Under the pieces are notes generated by a model. That model worked only from the letters and a program-made list of their open reading frames with translations, did no database searches and was not told the origin of the DNA. DNA of 64,000 nt. Origin: Tyto alba (lineage: Eukaryota; Chordata; Aves; Strigiformes; Tytonidae). Below are positions 28,470 through 38,624 of this stretch, one piece after another; the first letter of the stretch is position 1, and each line of letters opens with the position of its first letter. A program made the position numbers and the translations under genes. The stretch spans positions 20,933,819 through 20,997,818 of the forward strand of contig NW_024881316.1 of the NCBI RefSeq assembly GCF_018691265.1, given 5' to 3'.

Positions 28470-30838
28470 TATTATGTTTATGAATAACCCTCAGGGGATT
28501 ACCCCAACACATGTGCAGGACCTTGCACTTGGATTTGTTGAACCTCATGAAGTTCACACAGGCTCACCACTCAAGCCTGTCAAGGATCCTCTAGATGGCA
28601 TCTCTTCCCTCCATCATGTCAACTGAAACACAACAGCTTGGTGTCATTGGAAATCTTGCTGAGGGTGCACTCAATACCACTATCCATGTCTCCAACAAGG
28701 GTGTTAAACAGCACTGGTCCTAACACTGACCCCTGAGGAATATCACTTCTCACTGCTCTCCACTTGGACAATGAGCTGTTGACCACAACTCTTTTAGTGT
28801 GACCAGCCAGCCAATTCCTTATCCACCAAGTGGTCCATCATCAAATCTATAACTCTCCAATTTAAAGACAAGGATGTCATGTGGGACAGTGTTAAATGCT
28901 TTGCACAAGTCCAGGTGGATGATGTCAGTTGCTATTCTCTTATCCAACAACACTGTAACCCCGTTGTAGAAGGCCACAAAATTCATCAGGCATGATTTGC
29001 CCTTAGTGAAGCCATGTTAGCTGTCACCAATCACCTTCTTATTTTCCATATGCCCTAGCATATTTTCCAGGAGGATCAGCTCCACAATCTTGCCAGGCAC
29101 AGATGTGAGACTGACTGGCCTGTTGTTTCCCATAGCTTCCTTTCTTCCCTTTTTAAAAATAGTGGTTAAATTACCCCTTTTCCAGTCAGTGGGAATGTCA
29201 CTGAATTACCATGACTTTTTAAATATGATTGATAGTGGCTTAGCCACTTCATCCACCAGTTCCCTCAGGACCCATGGATGCATCTCATCAGGCTCCATGG
29301 ATTTATGCACCTTCAGGTTCCTTAGATGGTCCCAAACTTGATCTTTTCCTACACTAGTTGTTCTTTATTCTCCCAGTCCCTGCCTTTGCCTTCTGCAGCT
29401 TGGGTGGTGTGGCTGGAGCACTTGCGGGTGAAGACTGAATCAAAAAAGTTGTTGAGTACCTCATCTTTCTCAATATCCCAGGTAAACAGGTCTCCTGTTT
29501 CCTTCCAGACAGGGCCCACATTTTCCCTAGCCTTCCTTTTATCACCAACATACCCATAGAAGCTTTTCTTGTTGCCCATGACAACCCTGACCAGATTTAA
29601 TTCTATCAAGGGTTTAGCTGTCTTAACCTTATCCCTGTCTGCTCGGACAGTTTCTCAGTATTCTTCAAAAGTTATCTGTCCTTGTTTCCACTCTCTATAT
29701 ACCTCCTTTTTGTGTTTGAGCTCATCCATCTATGCAAGCCTGGTATTCTGACCTGACTTCTTTGTTGGGATGAGTCGCTCCTGAGCTTGGAGGAGGTGAT
29801 CCTTGAATATTAATCAACTTTATTGGGTCCCTCTTCCCTCAGGGTTTTATCCCATGTTACTCTGCCAAGCAGATACCTGAACAGGCCAAAGTCTGCTCTC
29901 TTGAAGTCCAGGGTAGTGAGCTTGCTGTGCACCCTCCTTGCTGTCCTGTGAATCTTGAACTCCACCAATTCATGGTCACTGCAGCCAAGACTGTCCTTGA
30001 GCTTCACATTCCCCACCAGCCCCTCCTTGTTGGTGAGAACAAATTCTAGCAGAGCACCTCCCCTCATTGGTTTCTCTTTCACTTGGGGAAGGAATTTTTC
30101 ATCAATGCATTCCAGGAACCTCTTGGGTTGCTTATGCCCTGCTGTGTTGTTTCCAACAGATACTGGGGTGGCTGAAGTTCCCCATGAGGACCATGGCTTG
30201 TGAATGTGTGGATGCTCCTATCTGTTTATAGAGGTCTTCGTCTGCTTGGTCTTCCTGATTGGGTGACTTCTAGAAGACCCCCACTATTATGTCTCCTGTA
30301 CCTGGCTTCCCTTTAATCCTGATTCATAGGCTCTCAGTTGGCTCCTCATCTATCCTCAGGAAAAGCTTCAAGTATTTCATCTGGTCATTGACATAGAGGG
30401 CATCCTCCCCACTTCATCTCCTCTGCCTGTCCTTCCTAAAGAGCCCATATCCTTCTATTCCAACACTTGAGTCGTAGGAGTCATCCCACCATGTCTCCAT
30501 GATGACAATAAGATTGTAGCCCTGCAGGGATGCACACATCTACAGCTCCTCTTGTTTATTCCCCAAGCTACGTGCGTTTACATAGAGGCATTTAAATTTC
30601 CCTTATCTTCCCCCTTCCACCCCTACCCCCCCCAATGAAGCTGACTTATGGGCTGGAACTCTGAACTCCTTTGTGCTGCTCTTCAGGTGCTCTCCTGCTG
30701 ACCCATTATCCCTCTCCAGGCTCTGAGCATCTATTGTTGGCACTGTCATCAATCCGCTAGGAGTGGAATGGATTGAGGTTCCCTTCATACAGCAAGTTGA
30801 GTTTAAAACCCTCTTCACAAGCCTTCATCTGTTTAATT
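28470..30838 (-). pseudogene. decayed CR1 LINE pol (endonuclease end plus reverse transcriptase), 3' end missing
   Basis: On the minus strand the order is endonuclease C-terminus (with GCSDHELVEFKI around 29955-29985), the linker [15 protein letters not shown] (29.5-29.6 kb), then reverse transcriptase blocks down to a KCKVLH-like motif at about 28.53 kb. The RT box PQGSVLGP is intact near 28715-28738. The catalytic FADD box reads ISND (28643-28654), so a catalytic Asp is changed, and frames are broken repeatedly. The sequence stops inside RT: the C-terminal domain, 3' UTR and 3' repeat seen in the other CR1 copies are absent. The element cannot be active. Confidence 0.92.
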
Positions 30839-30839
30839 C

Positions 30840-31842
30840 CTGACCTCCTTTAGAACTGGGCATTTCATGGAGTCGGGTTCACTGGTGCAGTTGACTCTGT
30901 TTATTTTGTTTTAAACATCTTGTATCAAACTTCTAACCCTAACAATTTCTTTGTATGAACCATATCAAACTGTTTCATAGTGAATATAAAGACATATAAT
31001 TTAGGTTTTCTAAGTATCTCTCTAAATGTTCCTTTTGTACCCAGGAAGTCTGTTGGTCATTGAGGGTCTCTGTCAGGCTTTCTATTACTTCTGTCTTTCT
31101 AAAGATTTGTTGTTGGTTTTGATACTGTTACTTGCTCTTTGAATTATTTTCTTCCCACTAGTGTTTTTATATGAATCTATCTTTTCACATTCAACCTACA
31201 AGAGTCTGTGATTTTTAAAATTTCTTTTATTTATAAGGACTGGCAGATTCTAAGGTCTGTTTCTTGTTTTCTTTCCCACATCCTCCAGTTTAGCCACACC
31301 AACTCCCTTTTATCTATCTTCAATCCCTGATTAGTGGTACACATTTTTTATCTCTCTACAATACAATATCCTTAGATAGTCTGTTTTTTCTAAGAACATT
31401 TAGCACCATTGTCCTCTTTTCAGGCTCCTTTTAACAAATTAACTGCATGAGTAGTATCTCTTTTCAACTGTCGACTTTTTTTTTTTACTTTTGTTCTTTC
31501 TGCAAGCATTTTTAATCTAAGTATATGATGGCCACTGTTAGACAGACATTTCAGTTGTGAATCAGGCGATATAAAATAACTAGAATCATGACATATGTTA
31601 CTTTGCTTTTTCTGTTTTCTACCCTACCACTCCATGAAACAGTCAATGATCCTATGTAGAAAATTAATCTTTAATTATGTTGTGTTGAGCTATTTGCCCA
31701 TTGTACATGTAGCTATAATCTCCCATTACTTTTAGTTTCCTGTACTCACAATCTCTCTGACCTCAGGAGGTCACAGTCGTGGTCACTGTCATAGTCAAGG
31801 GTTTCATCATGATCTTAGAGAACCACAATAAAGAAGGCAGGC
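30840..31842. other. T-rich non-coding stretch
   Basis: No gene is recognised. It might include a diverged 5' part of the CR1 to its left, but I cannot show this. Confidence 0.45.
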
Positions 31843-32877
31843 TGTGCTGGGTTAGTGTGTGTGTGGGGTGGGGGTTTGTAGCAGTGGACGGGGCTACATG
31901 GGTGACCCCTGTGAGAAGTTGCTCAGAGTTTCCCCAGCTCCAAGCTGGACCTGCCTGTGTCCAAGGCTGAACCAATTAGTGACAATCACCATTCCTCTGT
32001 GGTAACATATTTAAGAAGGGGAACCTAGGAGGAAGAGTTGGAGTTGTGAGGAGGAATTGTGAGGGAGACACCTAGGCAAATGCTGAGGTCAGTGGAAGAA
32101 AGGAGGAGAAAGGAAGAGAGCTGCATCAGAGCAGAGGCTCCCCTGCAGCCTATGGTGAGAAGACAGTCTGTGCCCCTGAAGCACATGGAGGTCCTTGGTG
32201 GAGCAGATGCCCACTTGAAGCCTGTGGAGGACCCCATGTCAGTGCAGGTGGCTATACCTGAATAAGGCCAGGACTCTGAAAGAAGATCCCACTGTTGCAG
32301 TTTGGTGCTGGGATGACTGCAACACATGGGAAGGACCTACACTGGAGTAGTTCATGAAGAGCTGCAGCCCATGAGAAGGTCTCATGTCAGAGAAAGTTCA
32401 TGGAGGACTGTGTCTCGTGAGAGGGACCCCACACTGGATCAGGGGAAGAATGCGAGGAGTCCTCCCCCTGAGGAGGAAGGAGTGGCAGCAACAATGTGTG
32501 AGGGACTGGCCACAACCACATATCCTGTTCCATATGACTGAGAGAGGGAGGAGCTAGAGATATAGGGAGCAAAACTGGTGCCAGAAAGAAGGGAGGGGGG
32601 GGGAAAGATTTTTTTAAGATTTGGTTACACTTCTCACTGTCCTACTCTCTCTGTTAAGTGTTGTTAGTGTTTGAATTAAATTGATGTTATTTTAATTCCC
32701 CTAACTTCCCCTAGGGTCTGTCTTTTGCCCATGATCATAACATGTGAGTCATCCCTCCCTGTCCTTATCTCTATTCCCAAGACTTTTGCTTTATTTTTTC
32801 TTCCACAATGCTGAAGTGGAAGGTATAAGCAAGCAGTTGCATGGTACCTAGTTGCCTTCTGGGCTCAGACCACAACA
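31843..32877 (+). mobile_element. avian ERV solo LTR, sense, about 1.03 kb
   Basis: It starts TGTGCTGGGTTAGTG and ends CAGACCACAACA. CCAATTAG at about 31973 and AACATATTTAAGAA at 32004-32017 form a promoter-like pair. A long U3/R-side run of degenerate roughly 42-45-bp units follows (GCAGCCCATGAGAAGG, GACCTACACTGGAGTAG, GAGGGACCCCACACTGG), then GATTTGGTTACACTTCTCACTGTCC and a TTAAATTGATG 3' region. The flanks are CAGGC (31838-31842) and CAGAC (32878-32882), a 5-bp duplication with one transition. I see no gag, pol or env beside it. Open frames inside are incidental. Confidence 0.85.
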
Positions 32878-32882
32878 CAGAC

Positions 32883-33568
32883 GAAAAGAATGTTGTGGAG
32901 TTTTTTATTTAAGCAAAACCATGGCATTTTAAAAAAAGATGTACTTTTTTTTTTTATCATATGCTTTGCCTCTGTGACTCTTTGGACTGCCTTTTTGGCA
33001 AGATTCTAGTCCTTACACTGGTATGTGTGCATGTTGAGCACACAAAACTGTGAGTAAAGTAGATGAGAGATATGTAGGGCGTAACAGGCACACAGGACTG
33101 AGTTTTCCTATCAGGGCTGTAGTGGGATCAAGCCATAAGCCACCTTCTTCTCCTCATGGATGGTTCCTAAGGGCTCTGGGACTCATAAAGAGTAATAGGG
33201 AAATCCACCTGCACCAAAACACCAAGCCAGAGAAGCTCATGGCCCTGCTCAGCCACATGTAGAAGAGGCACTGGTAGCTGCTAGGGGTTGGAGACGTGTT
33301 GGGGGAGGCATGTCATGCCACTGGCAACCCATATTAGGTCTGGGACATTAAGGAACTGAGCATTAGGAATCCATTTAGCACAGGGCAGCAGAAAAAATTG
33401 TGTTACATACAACACCCCAACCTCTTACAACTACCCTGGAGGAATTCTGACAGACTCTAAACTGACATTTGAGTGTGGCGGTAATAGGTGTTTATGTACA
33501 TATTTGTTTAATTGTTTGTGTGATTTTCTCAATATCAAAATCACTGAACAGAACGTTATATTGGTTGG
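32883..33568. other. spacer between two LTRs
   Basis: About 690 bp of unassigned sequence. It is moderately GC-rich at 33.1-33.45 kb, with no retroviral motif or host exon that I recognise. The two flanking LTRs belong to different families, so this is not a provirus interior. Confidence 0.5.
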
Positions 33569-34159
33569 TGTGCTGATTGTGGCTGGGATAGATTTAATCT
33601 TCTTCCTAGGATCTAGCATGGGACTATGTTTTAGATTTATGTAGTAAACAGTGTTGATAATATAGAGATGGATTTGTTTTTTCTGAGCAGTGCTTACACA
33701 GAGTCAAGGCCTTTTCTGCTTCTCACACCACCCTACCAGTGAGTGGTCTGGGAGTGCACAAGAAGTTGGGAGGGGACACAGCCAAGACAGCTGATCCCAA
33801 CTGACCAAAAGGATATGTCATACCATATGACATCATGCTCAGAAACAAAATTCTGGGAGAAGGAAGAAGGGGGGACGTTCTGAGTTAGGGTGTTTGTCTT
33901 CCCAAATACCCGTTGTGCATGATGGAGCCCTGCTGTCCTGGAGACAGCTGAACACTTGCTTGCCCATGGGAAGTGGTGAATGAATTCCTTGTTTTGCTTT
34001 GTTTGTGTGCATGGCTTTTGCTTTACCTGTTAAATTGTCTTTATCTAGAACCATGAGTTTTCTCACTTTTAGCCTTCTGATTCTCTCCCCTATCCCACTA
34101 AGGAGGGTGAGTGAGCAGCTGTGTAGGGCTTACTTGTCATCTGGAGTTAAACCATGACA
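33569..34159 (+). mobile_element. avian ERV solo LTR, sense, about 0.59 kb (second family)
   Basis: It starts TGTGCTGATTGTGGCTGGGATAG. Blocks GAGCAGTGCTTACACAGAGTCAAGG, CACACCACCCTACCAG, CATACCATATGACATCATGC, GGGGGGACGTTCTGAG, ATGGAGCCCTGCTGTCCTGGAGA and CCCATGGGAAG follow, and it ends GTTAAACCATGACA. I recognise these, in this order, as a very common avian LTR. The usual CATATAAA promoter is degraded (AAACAAAATTCTGG) and the ATTAAA-like signal reads GTTAAATTG. No clear target duplication remains (GTTGG versus GCTAG), so the insertion is old. Confidence 0.88.
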
Positions 34160-37100
34160 GCTAGCAACAAATTAGAATCAATAAAATTACCTGACTCAAT
34201 ACTGTTATGCCTACAACTATATTGTATGGATTCATAAGTGAAAGACTAGACATGGGAAAGCCCTGATAACTTAATTCTGGCTGCATCACTGCTCCTTCTG
34301 TCTATTGATATAGTATAACTATAAGGTAGAAATAAGAATTCTGTATTTTGAGGTGCAGGTAAATTCACTGTCTAGCATGTTCAATATTCTAGAAAAACAT
34401 ATTAACAAATTAATAATTAAAAAACACTATGCTTTGAATGGTGTATAATAAATAAGAAAAGGATCATTTGCAAAGAATGAAGACTGGCATAGGTAATGCA
34501 TAATTTCCTAAGAATTATTAATTTTGTGATGAAAATTGTAAGGATACAAAGGATGTCACTGAGACAATTAGTGCATACTGTAAAGCACACAGGGAGTGGA
34601 AGTCAAATTGTGCAGGTACTATAATTTGTGGCATTTCCTATATTATGTGTACATATTAATACTTAAATTTGATGATTTCAGATATGCATCAGAAATAAAG
34701 AGATCATGATACCACAGTCCCAGGGAGCAGGAAGAGTGGGCTGTGCTGCAAGAGAGGGGCAGTGGGAAGGGGGAATGACAGTGACCTCAGTGACAAGGGT
34801 CACCATCCTACAACACCCATGTAAGAAGCACAGAGTGAGTCTGGGGATGTCACTCAGAACCAGTCAACAGTCCAATGATTCCCAGGCAGGTTCACATTGA
34901 GGAGACAGGTCCTGAGATCAAGACAATAGGTCAAATATTTGGGTTAGGAACAAGGCCTGGGTAAGCAAGGTGTAAGGTCAGGTACCAGCCCACTGGCAGC
35001 ATAGCCCAGGTGAGGACCAAGGGTGAGAGCCTAAGCTTCAATGCAGCTCTTGAGTGAGGTGAGAGACCTCCAGCAAGCCCCCTCAGATCCCTCTCAGTTC
35101 TTTTCACAGCAGTTTGGTCCATGGTCACGGCCTCATCCCAACAGAGCTGACCTGAAGCACAGGCAGACAGTCTGCAAAGTGTACATGTGATGTGTGGGAA
35201 GGTAGAAAGAGGAGGTTCATTCCTGGCCCCAACATGGTGACCCAATGTCTCTAAACATTTTCTGGTTTATTGTCTTCTTTGACAGATTCTTTTTTTCTGA
35301 GAGGTTGTCAGAGTCAAATATCTTCCGTGAGTATTTATCCAGTCTTGTTTAAACTGTACATTATTTTTGTTATTAATATTTAATAATTCTTATTAATAGA
35401 AAGAAAAAGTAATCTTTAAGATAGTGGACTGGAATACAAATAACTTGAGAATCTTTTTTGCTTTTAAATTACTTCCCTGGGATTCTGCACAAACCTTTCT
35501 GCTTTAGTTCTCCTTTAGTACAAAATAGAGCACAGTGCTGCTTTTCACCTAGCCTTATGTAACTTTAAGAGTTAGATTTTCCTCAAGTATCATACTGTGT
35601 GTCCATACAAGTCCCAGTCTTGGACTTTCTTAGTCTTCATCAATTACATGGAAGAATCTGGGGTTATAGATACGAAGATGTTCTCCTTGCATAAAGTAGA
35701 CCTGAAATATAACAGTTATCATAATCACTTTCAAATTTCATCTCATGACATAATTTTGTCTCATGATATGGAATCAGCATTTTGGACATATTTAATCTCT
35801 TGGATGCTTTTCTAAGTCCTGTATGTTAATATTGTAACTCTTTTTCATGCATAGCTCTTTACTTTTCATACTCTTCACTATATAACTTTTATTTCCTTTT
35901 GATTTTATTGCTAAATCCCAATCTTTGCTCTCTTAACATTTCTTTTTCATCTTTCCTTGTTTTTTTTCACTGCTTTTACATGATGTATTTGTTTACTTAA
36001 CATAATTAATTCCAGTACTCGTGTAATAATCTTTCAATTGCATGAAGACTAAGAATGATTTTTCTGAAGATAGTGTCAACTATTATAATATTGCTGATTA
36101 CTTATTTTAAAATAGTTCATAATTTTTAGCCCATACAAATACTTCAAGGAAGCACATTTTCTTTACTAGTAAAAATGAAGTCTGTATATGATACCAGAAC
36201 TATGCATAATTACATGAGTGAAGGGCAAAATATATTAAAGTGAGTGAGAATTCCTCTGCATTAAACATGCATTAGCTTTCTTTTTGAAATGTCTAATTAG
36301 AAAAATAACCTTTTATATACATCTATTTTAGTAACACCTCAGCAAATCTAATTATGAAAAAAGTATTTAAAGATGTGCTGCTGAATGTAGGATTCATAAA
36401 TATACAGTAATATAGAGCACAGACTTTTACACCTGATAATAGTGACAGATGTAGTAGCAGCTGTAATGCATATAATAGTTCAACACTGCTACCTTAAAAG
36501 AAAAAATGCTAAATGTTCCAAACTACACATTTGATAACACATTATCTAACAGTATTGTTGAAAATTATGAGATTCTGAAGTTAATGGAATAGTCTCAAAA
36601 TAGAAAGACTGTATTCTGTAACAAGGCTAGTAGTTTTCTTATATATCCGTATCCTTTCTTTTTTGATATGGGGTATTATCTCCCAGGGGTGGAAATACAG
36701 AGAGAGGAATTAGAAATTAATGGGCTTGACTGGTTGTGGAGATAGGTATTTAGAGTACTTCCACTGTTGGAAGGCAGAACTGGGATTCAGTAATTAAATT
36801 AAAACAAAAACTATTCTGGGAGTAGGAATAAAATCTATTTTCTACCCCTTCAAGTTTACTATTCTAAGCCTCAAATCTGCTATTATTACTACTAGTTAGT
36901 CATAGTCCACACCTTTCTGGTATCTTCAAAAGCTTAAACAGTGGTGGTCACTCTTATGCAGAAAGTTCATTGCAACATGTTTGCATGCACAGCAATTTAG
37001 TAATAACACTTAGCTAAATTTTAGATGTTTTCATCCCAATGTAAGTGACAATAGCAGAGACTGAATACCACCCATTGATATTATGCCATAATTTTCAACA

Positions 37101-37763
37101 GTTCAATGTGTCTGATATTCTCCAGCTCAAGGCTTCCACAAACAATCCTGATGGACATTGTAGTCTGCTGGCTTTGACTGTGATCATCAAAAACCTCAAG
37201 CATATGATCAAGGACCTTTGGTTTTTAGATATATACTTTGAGAAGTAAGGATTTAATTAAGTGTTTTGCTGAATGTATGTGAACATATAAGAGTTGAGGA
37301 TGTACTTGTATGTTTTCTTCATTGAAGCCAGAATTCACATGCTTATATCTTCAGAATATCTTCTTTTATCATAAATCAATAATAAATCATTATCACAAAA
37401 ACATCAATGGTTAAAGCTCATGACTAGACCTTAGATGTTCTGGTTTACTTAGTTTTGCCACAGATGTCCTCTCTTAACATTGTTATCATTATTTTTTTGT
37501 CAACAGAGGGAGGGAATATGGAAAGCATGCTTTAAATCTCTTTCTCTTCCATATGCAAGTACAATTAAATGTACTAAATGAAAATCAAATCAGCAGGAAT
37601 AGAAATAGGAAAAATATGACTTTAGTTACAGTGGTGTGGTTCTGATTAGTATATTGGACTTATTCCAGTTTCACGTCAGTTGTATATTTTCTATTTTTGT
37701 AATGAGGCTTTGAAATTCAACTGTATTTGGTGAGAAAACAGAAATATTTTTCTCTGTTTGAAG
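34160..37763. other. EYS: non-coding stretch upstream of the EYS start exon
   Basis: Mostly AT-rich. One GC-richer block at 34.70-35.24 kb is unassigned. No promoter or upstream EYS exon can be recognised from sequence alone. Confidence 0.45.
34700..35245. other. unassigned GC-richer block
   Basis: About 540 bp of clearly higher GC sits in AT-rich surroundings and contains GACCTCAGTGACAAGGGTCACC-like and CCCAGGTGAGGACCAAGGG segments. There is no coding domain, TG...CA end pair or polyadenylation signal that I can pin down. An old LTR or unique regulatory DNA are both possible. Confidence 0.35.
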
Positions 37764-37873
37764 TCCTAGGCTGACATGGAAAATACAGATGAACCTTAAG
37801 GAAAAAGTATTCTGAAGCTATCCTCAACAATGAAACAGGTGTGAAAGACAACTCTCATTTGCCAGGTGAAACA
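37764..37873 (+). other. EYS: probable 5' UTR part of the EYS start exon
   Basis: A pyrimidine-rich run (TTTTTCTCTGTTTG) is followed by AG at 37762-37763 and again at 37768-37769. Either is a reasonable 3' splice site for an upstream non-coding exon, as in human EYS, where coding begins in a downstream exon. The exact boundary is inferred. A five-codon upstream ORF (ATG at 37830, stop at 37842-37844) is out of frame with the main start. Confidence 0.4.
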
Positions 37874-38624
37874 ATGACTACAAAATCAGCAGTTTGCATG
37901 TTAGCATGCTTTCTTCAACTATGCATTGTAAATGGGCAGGTAATATGTGAGAGACAAATGACTGCTGAATGGCGAGTGGAACCGAAAATTAATGTAATAA
38001 AATGGACACCAAAGGAAAACATCTGTTCAGACTTTTACACCGAATGCTGGAATATGAATAAAAGTATTGACAGGGAAATCTCAGAAGAACAAAATCTCAG
38101 TATCCCTCAGATATGTCCCTTACAGCTTCAATTAGGTGATAGTCTCTTCATCTCCTCTGAGCCATCCTTCCAGTCCTATGGAATGAATTTGGTAAATGTC
38201 TCCAAGGAACAATTTATTAACTGCCCTAAAGCTGGTTTCATTCAAGAGCAGTTGATTTTTGTCCAGATAAGAGGACTGCACCAAGTTGACCCTAACTGGC
38301 TTAGTGTTGGAACTCATTACTTTGCAGAGCTTCATAAGAGAGGCCCGCTACTGTGCAACATGGGCCTTCGTCTGAACATAACCGTGAAACAGCAGTTTTG
38401 CCAACAGTCTCCAAACACACCATTATGCTCTGGGCATGGAAAATGTCTAAGCCATGTTTGGGAAAAAGCATATAATTGCTATTGTTTCTCACAGTACTCT
38501 GGAAAATTCTGCCAGAAGTTTGATATCTGCTCCACTAAACCTTGCCACAACAATACCTCCTGCACTGAGAAATCAGAACTTTCTGGAGATTCTTACGAAT
38601 GCACATGTCCTCCAAAATTTTCAG
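37874..38624 (+). CDS. EYS: EYS first coding exon (eyes shut homolog, N-terminus)
   Basis: EYS is a large secreted EGF/laminin-G protein of the photoreceptor extracellular matrix and ciliary region; human loss causes retinitis pigmentosa 25. This exon encodes 250 full codons plus one base of a split Gly. The product starts MTTKSAV and has a hydrophobic stretch to about residue 20, read as a signal peptide ending near VNG/Q. A Cys-poor N-terminal region follows, with the blocks ICPLQLQLGD, LSVGTHYF and LRLNITVKQQFC that I recognise from vertebrate EYS. EGF-1 uses C176, C185, C191, C202, C204 and C213; EGF-2 starts at C219, C224, C230, C243, C245. N-glycosylation sequons occur at NKS, NLS, NVS, NIT and NTS. 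The start is the first in-frame ATG, with A at -3; the open frame continues upstream through a GTG but has no earlier ATG near it. The exon ends TCAG|GTATTT in phase 1. Human EYS likewise starts coding in a large exon of nearly the same length. Confidence 0.95.

Noticed and set aside
30932..30944. CTAACCCTAAC as an interstitial telomere repeat
   Set aside because: Fewer than two full units; chance.
32025..32572. Open frames of 61-100 codons on both strands
   Set aside because: They reflect the tandem units of the 31.8 kb LTR, not a gene.
32883..33568. Interior of a provirus between two LTRs
   Set aside because: The flanking LTRs are of different families and no gag, pol or env motif is present.
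37841..37873. Earlier GTG start for the EYS exon
   Set aside because: Eukaryotic genes rarely start at GTG, and the ATG at 37874 aligns with the start of vertebrate EYS.
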